Assembly: GCA_037890055.1 (NCBI GenBank)
Contig: JBBKBD010000002.1
Length of the DNA stretch: 64,000 bases
Direction: 5' to 3' (one strand)
From: Mediannikoviicoccus sp037890055
GTDB taxonomy: Bacteria; Bacillota; Clostridia; Tissierellales; Peptoniphilaceae
Every line of letters starts with the position of its first letter. Within the stretch, counting starts at the first letter, position 1. Positions 53,785-62,900 of this stretch are shown here, piece by piece. The notes under the pieces were generated by a model. It did no database searches, was not told the origin of the DNA, and saw only the letters and a list, made by a program, of their open reading frames with translations. Both the position numbers and the translations under genes were made by a program.

Positions 53785-54585
53785 TTATGATTCAAAATTT
53801 GAAATAATTTCAACTGAAGTTTCTTCTATGGTTTTATTTGTAACATTAATTATCTTACAACCAATTTTTTTGTATATTTCAATTGTATAGTTCAACTCTT
53901 TATCTATTCTATCATTAGAACTATATTCTGCAAAGGAATAAATTCCAAGCGATTCCAATCTCTTTTTCCTAATTTCATTTAATTTGTCTTTATCAATAAT
54001 AAGTCCAAATACCTTTTTAGAATCAACTTCAAATAATTCCTTTGGAGGTTCTATTTCTGGAACTAATGGTATGTTACAAACCTTGTAATTTTTAAAGGCC
54101 AAATTCAATGATAATGGTGTTTTAGATGTTCTGGAAATTCCAAGTAAAACTATATCTGCAAGGGCTATTCCTTTAGGATCTTTACCATCATCATATTTCA
54201 TGGCAAATTCAACAGCGCTTATCTTTTCGAAGTACTCTTCGCCTAACTGATGAGATAGTGCAACCTCTCTCTTTGCCTCTTGATTGAAAAAAGTTTCTGC
54301 TGCAGACAGTGGCGCTTCAAATAAATCTACAAATAAAAATTTATTTTCATTACATTTGTCTCTAAGATACTTTAACAACTCTCTATTTACAATGGTTGAA
54401 TATACTAAATTATCTCCCTTTACTTCATCAAATATCTTATCTATTTCTTCGTGAGACATAATGTTGTGATATTTAACAACATTTAATTGATCAATATCAA
54501 AGTGAACCTTTATTGCATCTGTAACATTTGAAGCAGTCTCTCCTGTAGAGTCTGAAATAATTATTATATTTTTATTCGTTGCCAT
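53785..54585 (-). CDS. ppsR: Pyruvate, phosphate dikinase regulatory protein (PpsR/PDRP)
   Basis: A 266-residue bifunctional kinase/phosphorylase that inactivates or reactivates PPDK or PEP synthase by ADP-dependent threonine phosphorylation. IISDSTGETASNVTDAI at the N-terminus and the P-loop-like GISRTSKTPLSLNLAF are diagnostic. No PPDK gene is in the window. It overlaps the glyS-like gene by 14 bp, matching the Bacillus yqfL position near glyQS. Confidence 0.93.
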   Translation of the reverse strand: MATNKNIIIISDSTGETASNVTDAIKVHFDIDQLNVVKYHNIMSHEEIDKIFDEVKGDNLVYSTIVNRELLKYLRDKCNENKFLFVDLFEAPLSAAETFFNQEAKREVALSHQLGEEYFEKISAVEFAMKYDDGKDPKGIALADIVLLGISRTSKTPLSLNLAFKNYKVCNIPLVPEIEPPKELFEVDSKKVFGLIIDKDKLNEIRKKRLESLGIYSFAEYSSNDRIDKELNYTIEIYKKIGCKIINVTNKTIEETSVEIISNFES

Positions 54586-56104
54586 ATGAATCCCCTTTTA
54601 GTAAGCTCTCATATGCTTCCAATAAATTATTTGGATGTTCATCAATTAACCTATCAATTCTACAATAGTCGCTGTAGTTTTTAACTACATCTTCTCTAAA
54701 CTTCGATATTAAAAACTGATATATATCTCTCTTAAGTTCATCTGAGTCTAAAACCATATTTCCATTCTTAATATAAAGATAAAGATTATCATCTATTAGT
54801 CTTGATATATCTAAATTCCAACTTTCATGTAAAATCAATTTAATAATTGCCGAAGCATATCGTCTTATCTCAGAGGTTTGATACTCTGAAATGCTATCAT
54901 TAATTTTGGAATATATAAAATAATTTGTTATCTCATCAAGCTTATCTGCCAAGCTTAAAACTTTTGCAGATGTCGATTTTGGTATGCTATCGTGAAAAAA
55001 TCTCGGTCTATAGTAATCTATAACAGTATTTGATACTATATCATTATTTCCCATCTTTTTCGAGTATAAATATCCTACTACTCCCTTTAGCTGTGGGTAA
55101 GTCTTTACTATTTCCGTTGTTAAATCAAACTTTGCAATATCAGAAGCTAATTTGATATTTTCCTCTGTTTCATCTCCCACTAAAAGATATTCTCCAACTA
55201 TAATAGATAGTTCTTTTATCCTAAGAGTTTTGTCATATAAAGTACCAACTCTATCTTTTAAAGTCATTTCTTTCATACTTTCATAATAATATGAATAGTC
55301 TTTTTCTAGAACTTTATTCCATTTATTTAAAACCGATGATATCTCTTCATCAATTTCTTGTATCAAGTTATTTATATATATCTCATCATTTTTTCTATTT
55401 TTCTCTATACATAAAATATAATAAGGCATAATTTGACCTTTTTCAGTGAAAAGAGGAACTACATTACAAATATCCATTAGTATAGAACAGATAAGTTCTT
55501 TAGGAAATGTTAATATCTCTTGGTTAAAAAAAGCTACTACTGGATGAGGCATATTGTACTCGGCTATAAAATTTTCCAGCATATAGTCTATTTCATTAAT
55601 TTGACCGCCATGTTCTTTTGCAATTTTATTTGCCGACTTTAAAAAATACTCTTTTCTCTTTTCATTTTCAAATATTATATTATTGTCTGCCAATTTATCC
55701 TTATAAGATTCAATATTGTTAATCTTAAAAAATGCAATATCATCATTTTTATTAGATAAATCAGCTTCAGAAAAATCCAAAACCTTATTATCTTCTATTC
55801 CTTGAACCCAAATAATATAATCCCATAGATTATTTGAATATTTCAGCCCTTTTATAGGAATATATATGGTATTTAAAGTTTTAACTACAAAATCGACCAG
55901 GAATTTATCTGGATATTCTTGGTCTATAAAATTAAAGTTAAATAAAATTCTGTTTTTGCTATAATTGATTTTTAAATTTGAGTAGGAAATTTTTAAGTCT
56001 TCTAGTTTCTTTCTAATAGACTCATTTAGAGAGTTCACCGCAACATCATAGAGATTATATGGTAAACCATCTATTCCTATCTCAATTAATAATTCATTGC
56101 TCAT
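54572..56104 (-). CDS. Shortened glycyl-tRNA synthetase beta-subunit homologue, no alpha subunit adjacent
   Basis: A 510-residue relative of GlyS (usual length about 690). It keeps the N-terminal LLIEIGIDGLP, the HD-domain stretches LKDRVGTLYDKTLRI, FDLTTEIVKTYPQLKGVVG, YYRPRFFHDSIP and ALADKLD-like LSLADKLDEI, and the start of the C-terminal helical region. It then ends at YESLLKGDSYGNE, without the ~150-180-residue anticodon-binding end. glyQ, which normally lies between recO and glyS, is absent: recO ends 16 bp upstream. Active glycylation is therefore doubtful unless glyQ is elsewhere; a different role, or decay after replacement by a single-chain GlyRS, is inference. The frame has no internal break. 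Confidence 0.8.
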   Translation of the reverse strand: MSNELLIEIGIDGLPYNLYDVAVNSLNESIRKKLEDLKISYSNLKINYSKNRILFNFNFIDQEYPDKFLVDFVVKTLNTIYIPIKGLKYSNNLWDYIIWVQGIEDNKVLDFSEADLSNKNDDIAFFKINNIESYKDKLADNNIIFENEKRKEYFLKSANKIAKEHGGQINEIDYMLENFIAEYNMPHPVVAFFNQEILTFPKELICSILMDICNVVPLFTEKGQIMPYYILCIEKNRKNDEIYINNLIQEIDEEISSVLNKWNKVLEKDYSYYYESMKEMTLKDRVGTLYDKTLRIKELSIIVGEYLLVGDETEENIKLASDIAKFDLTTEIVKTYPQLKGVVGYLYSKKMGNNDIVSNTVIDYYRPRFFHDSIPKSTSAKVLSLADKLDEITNYFIYSKINDSISEYQTSEIRRYASAIIKLILHESWNLDISRLIDDNLYLYIKNGNMVLDSDELKRDIYQFLISKFREDVVKNYSDYCRIDRLIDEHPNNLLEAYESLLKGDSYGNE

Positions 56105-56120
56105 TATTACCTTCCTAATT

Positions 56121-56834
56121 CTATTTTAAATATAAAACAGAATTTAATTTTGATAATTCAAATATGTTTATTACTGTTTTTAGTAATGCTTTCAAAAGAA
56201 AATACCCATCTTCATAATTTATATCTGGAATTTCTTTGAATTTTGCAAATAATAAATTTCTAATTAGGATACATTGATTATAATCTAAAACAACTGTTGG
56301 TATTTCAGAAATTGGTTTAATATAGATACTTCCTTCATCTATATTATAATAATAATTTCTATTCTTAACCAGCTCTTGCTCTGAAAAGTTAAATGTAGTT
56401 CTATATCCAGTTATTCCCAACAATTTTAGTGCATAGGCAATGGTAAGTAAGTTTTCATTACTTCCCCTGGTCAAACAACTTAGATAAGATGAAGTTAAGT
56501 CATAAATCTTTTCATCTGGCACAAGCTTTGGAAATATCTTACTGATTATTTCTAAAACAATATTTCCTAATATGGTTTTATTAATACTCTTAGTTATTCC
56601 ATAATTCGAAGCAATTAAATCACTTTCCTTCAAAAATGATATTTCTTGTTTTAGTACTATGTTCACATAGTGCTCAGAGAATATATCCATTAACTTTACT
56701 GAGTCCTTTATCCCTTTTGAACTTAAATTTAAATCAATTTTTCCAAAATCTCTACTAAAACAATTTAATATCTGTGAGCTTTCTCTAATCTTAAAATGAT
56801 TTAATACTATTATCTTTGTCTGTCTTGTTTCCAT
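56121..56834 (-). CDS. recO: DNA repair protein RecO
   Basis: A 237-residue recombination mediator that loads RecA on SSB-coated gaps. It has the OB-fold N-terminus (KIIVLNHFKIRESSQILNCFSRDFGKI) and the helical domain, but lacks the four zinc cysteines present in many RecO proteins. The ATG overlaps the era stop by one base. era-recO order is standard. Confidence 0.9.
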   Translation of the reverse strand: METRQTKIIVLNHFKIRESSQILNCFSRDFGKIDLNLSSKGIKDSVKLMDIFSEHYVNIVLKQEISFLKESDLIASNYGITKSINKTILGNIVLEIISKIFPKLVPDEKIYDLTSSYLSCLTRGSNENLLTIAYALKLLGITGYRTTFNFSEQELVKNRNYYYNIDEGSIYIKPISEIPTVVLDYNQCILIRNLLFAKFKEIPDINYEDGYFLLKALLKTVINIFELSKLNSVLYLK

Positions 56835-57718
56835 TATTTATAACCAAAATTTTGTAGCTTGTTTAGATTATTTCTCCAATCAGCGTCAATTTTAACCCAC
56901 AATCTCAAATTTACCTGTGAGTCCAAGAAGGTTTCCATATCTTTTCTTGCAGTCATGCCTATTTTTTTTATCATCTCACCACCTTTACCAATGACTATTC
57001 CCTTGTGACTCTTCTTTTCTACTAAGATGGTGGCCTCTATATCGTAAAGTTCTCTATCTTCACGCTTCTTGAACTTATTTATTTCAATGTTGATACCATG
57101 TGGTACTTCTTCTTGTAAAAATAATAATGCCTTTTCTCTAACTATTTCTGAACAAATGGATCTTACACTTTGGTCCGTTATTTCATCTTCATCATAGTAT
57201 TTAGGTCCTTCTGGAAGCATTTTATAAATAGTTTCAAAGTACTCTTCTATATTTCTTCCTGTAAGCGCAGAAATAGGAAGGATTGTATCAAAAAGCCCAA
57301 ATTCTTCAAAAGTCTTTATTATCTCTTGAGTCCTTTCTTCAGATATTATATCCGTCTTATTAATAAGAAGTATTATAGGTTTTTTCTCTTCTTTTAATTT
57401 AGAAATTATATAATTTTCATTTTCTCCGATAACACCTGAATTATCTACTATATATGTTATAATGTCAACGTCTTTAAATGCAGATGTAGCTGACTCCAAC
57501 ATAAACTCACCTAATTTATTTTTTGGTTTCTGTATTCCAGGAGTATCTATAAAAATACATTGCATTTTGTCATCTGTATATATGAATTTAATATTATTTC
57601 TTGTTGTTTGAGGTCTACTTGATACAATGGATATTCTCTCACCTATAACCTTATTTAAAAATGTTGATTTTCCAACATTAGACCTTCCTATTATTGAAAT
57701 AAATCCTGATTTGAACAT
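56834..57718 (-). CDS. era: GTPase Era
   Basis: A 294-residue 16S rRNA-binding GTPase for 30S maturation. G1 GRSNVGKSTFLN, G3 DTPGIQKPKNKLGEFM, G4 NKTD, and the C-terminal KH domain with VIGKGGEMIKKIGMTARKDME. AGGTA precedes the ATG. It follows the dgkA-PAP2 gene by 10 bp; no cdd gene intervenes. Confidence 0.97.
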   Translation of the reverse strand: MFKSGFISIIGRSNVGKSTFLNKVIGERISIVSSRPQTTRNNIKFIYTDDKMQCIFIDTPGIQKPKNKLGEFMLESATSAFKDVDIITYIVDNSGVIGENENYIISKLKEEKKPIILLINKTDIISEERTQEIIKTFEEFGLFDTILPISALTGRNIEEYFETIYKMLPEGPKYYDEDEITDQSVRSICSEIVREKALLFLQEEVPHGINIEINKFKKREDRELYDIEATILVEKKSHKGIVIGKGGEMIKKIGMTARKDMETFLDSQVNLRLWVKIDADWRNNLNKLQNFGYK

Positions 57719-57728
57719 CTTACCTCCA

Positions 57729-58454
57729 TTAAATTATAAATATAACTTTAAAAAGTATAGTAGCTATTAGCGTTCCCAATATCGCTCCAAATATTACATC
57801 AGAGAGATAATGTATTTTTGCTTCAACCCTCGATTCCGCCACAAGTATGGCTAGTAAAAGCGCAAGGGTAGTTATTAAAGCATTTTGTGCTAAGAAGATA
57901 ATAATCATCGCTAAGCAAAATGCAATTGCGGAATGTCCACTAACGGTACCTCCCATTAAATGACTTCCTCTATCCTTATAAAAATAAGATTTAAAGAGAA
58001 GAGTTGAAAGTATCACAATAACTAAGGCAATAAATGTTAAATGTATTGGCGAATTTTGTATTTTAAAAATTGCAATATTAGTAAACGGAACAATTCTATC
58101 GTAAAAAATAAAATATCCCACAAAAACAGAATTTAGTGCTGATACTAAAACAGCTCCTGCCCCTACATCCTTTGCAATTTTTGCCCTTGGCTCATAGTAT
58201 TCATAAACAAGGTCAACAACATTCTCAATAGTTGTATTTATCATTTCAGCAAAGATAACGAAACTTATGGTTATACATAGTATGGCCATTTCAACTCTAG
58301 ACAAATCAAAAAACAGGCTCACTATTGCAACGAGAATTGCCATCCAAATATGCCTTTTAAAGTTTCCCTCGTTTTTAAATGTATATACAATTCCATCTAT
58401 TGCATGGTTAAAGCTATCTATTAAGTCTTTGTTTTTAAAATGATTATCCTTCAT
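57729..58454 (-). CDS. DgkA-type lipid kinase fused to PAP2 phosphatase
   Basis: A 241-residue membrane protein joining two opposing activities. Residues 1-125 are a DgkA/undecaprenol kinase with the catalytic FAEMINTTIE (Glu70, Asn73, Glu77). Residues ~138-241 are a PAP2 phosphatase with TVSGHSA (172-174) and ESR-x5-H-x3-D (Ser208-Asp219); the first PAP2 motif is weak (KDRGSH). The normal partner in this operon is a stand-alone DgkA of about 125-140 residues. It likely recycles undecaprenol or its phosphates. It overlaps ybeY by 11 bp. Confidence 0.9.
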   Translation of the reverse strand: MKDNHFKNKDLIDSFNHAIDGIVYTFKNEGNFKRHIWMAILVAIVSLFFDLSRVEMAILCITISFVIFAEMINTTIENVVDLVYEYYEPRAKIAKDVGAGAVLVSALNSVFVGYFIFYDRIVPFTNIAIFKIQNSPIHLTFIALVIVILSTLLFKSYFYKDRGSHLMGGTVSGHSAIAFCLAMIIIFLAQNALITTLALLLAILVAESRVEAKIHYLSDVIFGAILGTLIATILFKVIFII

Positions 58455-58905
58455 TTTTAAATATTCCTATTCTTTTTAAAGCTTCTTTCTCTTTTTGTCT
58501 CATCAAAAGCTTATCATCTTCATCAATATGATCATATCCAAGTAGATGAAACATTGAATGAACAAATAGATATACCAACTCCCTTTGAAATGAATGACCG
58601 AACTCTTCAGACTGTTCTTTAGCTCTCTTGGAGCAAATTACTACATCTCCTAAAATAAGAGGTACACCTTCTATATGATATTCCATTTCTGTTGGAAATG
58701 ATAAAACATCTGTTATCTTGTCGTTTTCTCTGTAGTCTCTATTAAGTTCTTTTATCTCTTCTTCATTTACAAAAGAAACCGAAACTTCTACATCTTCAAT
58801 TATGTTTTCCATTTCTAAAATAACTTCTGTAGATTTTTCAAAATCCTTTAGTATTTCTTTAGGTATTTCAAAGTCTAAATCCCTATTATCTATTAGAATT
58901 GTCAT
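58444..58905 (-). CDS. ybeY: Endoribonuclease YbeY
   Basis: A 153-residue zinc metalloprotein for 16S rRNA 3'-end maturation and ribosome quality control. The H-x3-H-x5-H motif is in VHSMFHLLGYDH; DVLSFPTE precedes it. It overlaps phoH by 20 bp and the dgkA-PAP2 gene by 11 bp, so the three are translationally coupled. Confidence 0.96.
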   Translation of the reverse strand: MTILIDNRDLDFEIPKEILKDFEKSTEVILEMENIIEDVEVSVSFVNEEEIKELNRDYRENDKITDVLSFPTEMEYHIEGVPLILGDVVICSKRAKEQSEEFGHSFQRELVYLFVHSMFHLLGYDHIDEDDKLLMRQKEKEALKRIGIFKNEG

Positions 58906-59875
58906 CTTTCTTCTCTACCTTGTTGTTTTCATATGCATTTATAATCTTTTGGACTAGAGGATGTCTAACAACATCTGAAGTTTCAAATTTCATAAATTCT
59001 ATTCCCTTTATGCCTCTTAGTATTTGTGAAGCATTTTTAAGTCCTGAAGATTTTCCTCTAGGCAAATCTATCTGAGTAATATCTCCTGTTATAATTGCCT
59101 TTGAACCATATCCAATTCTTGTTAAAAACATCTTCATCTGCTCATTTGTAGTGTTTTGTGCTTCATCTAGTACAATATATGCATTATCTAAAGTTCTTCC
59201 TCTCATATAAGCTAGAGGTGCAACTTCAATAAGTCCTCTTTCAACGAGTTTATTATATTGGTCATATCCTAAAATGTCGAAAAGAGAATCGTAAATTGGT
59301 CTTAGGTATGGATCAATCTTCTCTTGTAAGTCGCCAGGTAAAAATCCTAAGCTCTCTCCAGCTTCAACCGCTGGCCTTGTAAGGATTATTCTTTCAACCT
59401 CTTGGTTTTTAAAAGATTTAATCGCCATTGCCATGGCAAGATATGTTTTACCAGTTCCAGCTGGGCCAACTCCAAAAACTATATCATTATGTTCTATTAA
59501 TTCCACATATTTCTTTTGTCCCAATGTCTTTGGCTTAATTGGCTTACCTTTATAGTTGTGAACAATTGCATTGTCTAAAATTCCATTTATATCAGGCGCT
59601 TTACCGCTCTTTATCATATTAATAGCATATCTAATCTGTTGCTCTGTCAATTTTTTATTCTTGTTGAAATCTCCATAAAGATTCTTTATAAGCTCTGTAG
59701 CAGCTAATACATAATCTTTATCTCCCTTAACTATTAAACCTTTTTCGTTAAGGGTCAACACAACTTTAAACTCATCTTGAATTATATTTGCATTGTATTC
59801 AAAATTATCAAAAAGTTCTGAAATAAAATTTTGATCTTCTGTTAGTATGTTTTCTATAAATTCTACGTTAATCAC
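58886..59875 (-). CDS. phoH: PhoH-family ATPase
   Basis: A 329-residue AAA-like RNA-associated ATPase (YbeZ type). Walker A GVGPAGTGKTYLAMAMA and Walker B YIVLDEAQNTTNEQMKMFLTR are intact, with the family's FLPGDLQEKIDPYLRP. Start is GTG 59873-59875 with AGGAGA about 9 bp upstream; an ATG in the same leader runs into a stop after five codons. A TATAAT at 59893-59898 is its probable -10. Confidence 0.95.
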   Translation of the reverse strand: MINVEFIENILTEDQNFISELFDNFEYNANIIQDEFKVVLTLNEKGLIVKGDKDYVLAATELIKNLYGDFNKNKKLTEQQIRYAINMIKSGKAPDINGILDNAIVHNYKGKPIKPKTLGQKKYVELIEHNDIVFGVGPAGTGKTYLAMAMAIKSFKNQEVERIILTRPAVEAGESLGFLPGDLQEKIDPYLRPIYDSLFDILGYDQYNKLVERGLIEVAPLAYMRGRTLDNAYIVLDEAQNTTNEQMKMFLTRIGYGSKAIITGDITQIDLPRGKSSGLKNASQILRGIKGIEFMKFETSDVVRHPLVQKIINAYENNKVEKKDDNSNR

Positions 59876-59892
59876 TCCCTATCATCTCCTAA

Positions 59893-59898
59893 ATTATA
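59893..59898 (-). promoter_or_regulatory. -10 element of the phoH-ybeY-era operon
   Basis: TATAAT on the minus strand, 17 bp before the GTG start of phoH. Upstream is the T-rich end of the polC terminator and no good -35 could be picked. Confidence 0.5.
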
Positions 59899-59910
59899 AC
59901 ATATTAGTTA

Positions 59911-59944
59911 AAAAAGAAAAAAAGGCATTAAATTAATAATGCCT
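59911..59944 (-). terminator. Rho-independent terminator after polC
   Basis: AGGCATTA and TAATGCCT (59923-59944) form a perfect 8-bp stem with a 6-nt loop; the minus strand continues with a run of T broken once. It overlaps the polC stop codon. Confidence 0.9.
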
Positions 59945-62900
59945 AAAATAAACTTAATTGATTTGATTCTGATAGTCCTGATAAAGTTCCATGTTCTTTA
60001 AGAGCTTGAACAGCAACTTTATTAATTCCAGTTCTATTTACCAAATCTTGAATGGAAATAAAATCTCCTTTTTTTATTTCGTTGTAAATTGATATTGAGT
60101 GAGCATCAGATACACCATCTAAAGCTCTAAAAGGCGGAATGATACTTCCTTTCTTATTGTAATTAAATTTAAGGTCTAGTGAACTATTAAAGTCAACCTT
60201 CTCCATTTCAATTCCTCTGCAATACATCTCTTCAGCTAGTTCTAATACAGTTAAAACACTTTTGTCCTTTGCTGTCGCAGCATAACCCTTTTGTTTTATA
60301 TTAGCCATTTCATTTCGAATTGAGTCAAGTCCATCATAAACTATCTGTCCTGGAAATGAATCTATTTTTGTAGTAAAATACGTACAATAAAAAGCTTCTG
60401 GATAATGTACTTTAAAGTATGCAATTCTATAACTCATTAGCACATATGCAACAGCATGAGCCTTTGGGAACATATACTTAATCTTTTTACATGAATCAAT
60501 ATACCATTCAGGAACATTAAAGGACCTCATATATTCAATAGTTTCATCTGCAAGATTTTTACCTTTTCTAACTCTTTCCATAATCGTAAATGATTTTTTC
60601 TTATCAAGACCCATTTGGATAAGATAGGTCATAATATCATCTCTTGTAGAAATTACATTCTTAAGAGTTGTAACTCCCTGTCTTACTAGATCCTGTGCAT
60701 TATTAGTCCAAACATCTGTACCATGGGAAAGCCCAGAAATCCTAAATAGTTCGGACATTGTTGTTGGCTTTGTCTCAACTAACATCTGTCTTACAAAGTT
60801 AGTTCCAAACTCTGGTATTCCTAAACTTCCAATATTTGTAGTTTCATATGGTTTTACCATATTTAACGCATCAATTGAGTTGAAAATACTCATTGTATCT
60901 TCATCATCAAAAGGAAGCGATAGTGGATCTACACCAGTTAAGTCCTCTAAATGTCTTATTATTGAAGGGACATCATGGCCAAGTAAATCTAATTTTAAAA
61001 TTCTTCCAGATATTGCACTGTAGTTAAAATGTGTGGTTATAATATCACTTGCCATATCATCTGCAGGATGTTGAATCGGACAAAAATCATAAATTTCTTT
61101 ATCCCTTGGAACTATCATTACTCCTCCAGGGTGTTGCCCTGAAGTTCTCTTAACACCAACTAATTTCTTTTGTAATCTCTTTATTTCAGCTTCCGGTAAA
61201 TCTATTTCTTTTGTTTCCAAAAACTTTTTTATATATCCATATGCTGTGTTTTCAGCAATTGTTCCTATTGTACCTGCTCTAAATACATTTTCTGCTCCAA
61301 AGAGCTCTTCCGTATACTTATGACAAGTTGGTTGATATTCTCCTGCAAAATTTAAATCTATATCTGGTTCTTTATCTCCTTCAAATCCCAAAAATACCTC
61401 AAAAGGTATATTGTGTCCATCTGTAATAAGTTCTTCACCGCATACTGGACATTTTTTTCTAGGTAGGTCAAGACCTGAACCAATGTTCATATCGTCAATA
61501 AATTTAGAATACTTACATTCTGGACATCTATAATGTGGCAATAGTGGATTTACTTCTGTAATACCTGCCATGGTGGCTGCAAAGGATGAACCTACAGATC
61601 CCCTTGATCCAACTAAGTAACCATCGTCATTGGATTTTTTTACAAGTTTTTGTGCTATTATATAAAGCACCGCGTATCCATTGGAAATGATGGAATTAAG
61701 TTCTCTATCTAATCTCTCTTTAACATATTCGGGAATAGGATCACCGTACATTGACTTAGCTTTATCGTAAGTCATGCTTCTAAGGGTTTCGTCCGATCCT
61801 TCAATCACAGGAGGATATGTTCCATCGGGTATTGGTTTAAGCTCTTCTATCGAGTCTGCAATTTTATGAGTGTTCTCAATAACAATTTCTTTTCTTAAGG
61901 TTTCTGGTAAGAATGAAAATTCCTTTAACATTTCTTCAGTAGTTCTAAAATAAAGTGACGGATATTTTTCTGCCCTGCCCCTTTTAAAGAATGGTTGTGA
62001 CAATTGGACAATACTTCGTAAAACATAGTCCTTCGGTTCAAAATAATGACACGCGCTTGTAGCTACCACAAGTTTGTCATTTGATTTTGCCATTGAAATT
62101 ATCTTATTAATTATATTTTTAACTTCATCCATTGATTCTATCTTTCCATCTTCTACCAAATGTCTGTAGTTTAATGGAGGTTGAACTTCAATAAAATCAA
62201 ATTTTTGGATTATATTGTTTATATATTCATCAGGGTATCCACTAATTATACTTTGGAAAAGCTCTCCTTGATAATCTCCAGAACCAATAATAAGTCCCTC
62301 TTTATACTCTTCTAATAAACTCTCTGGAATTCCAGGAGCGCGATTAAAGTAGTTCATAGAGGAAATTGAAATCAACTTATAAAGATTTTTAAGGCCAGTT
62401 AGATTTGTTGCATATATAATTGAATTGTATTCTTCGTTCTTATACTTTGGCCATGTTGTCTTAATTTTATTTAAATCATTTAATGACGTAAGCTCTTTGA
62501 CCACATCTTCTTGCAATGCTTTTAAGAAAATGTGAGCAGTGGCCATGGCATCGTCGCAGGCTCTGTGGTGGCTTTCCAAAGATACTCCTAAAAACTTAGC
62601 AATTGTATCTAGTTTGTGATTTTTTAAATCTGGATAGACTCCTCTACATAACGATAATGTATCTAAGTAGGCATTATTGAAAGGTAAAGATAACCTCATA
62701 CAGTTTTCACGAATAAAGCCAATATCAAACTCTGCATTATGGGCAACTAATGTGGAATCACCAACAAATTCCATAAAGTCAGGCAAAACTACTTCAACTT
62801 GAGGTTGTCCCATAAGCATGTCGTCAGTAATATTTGTAAGCTCAACTATCTTTTGTGGTAGTTGTCTATTTGGATTAATAAATTTATTGTACTTTTCGAC

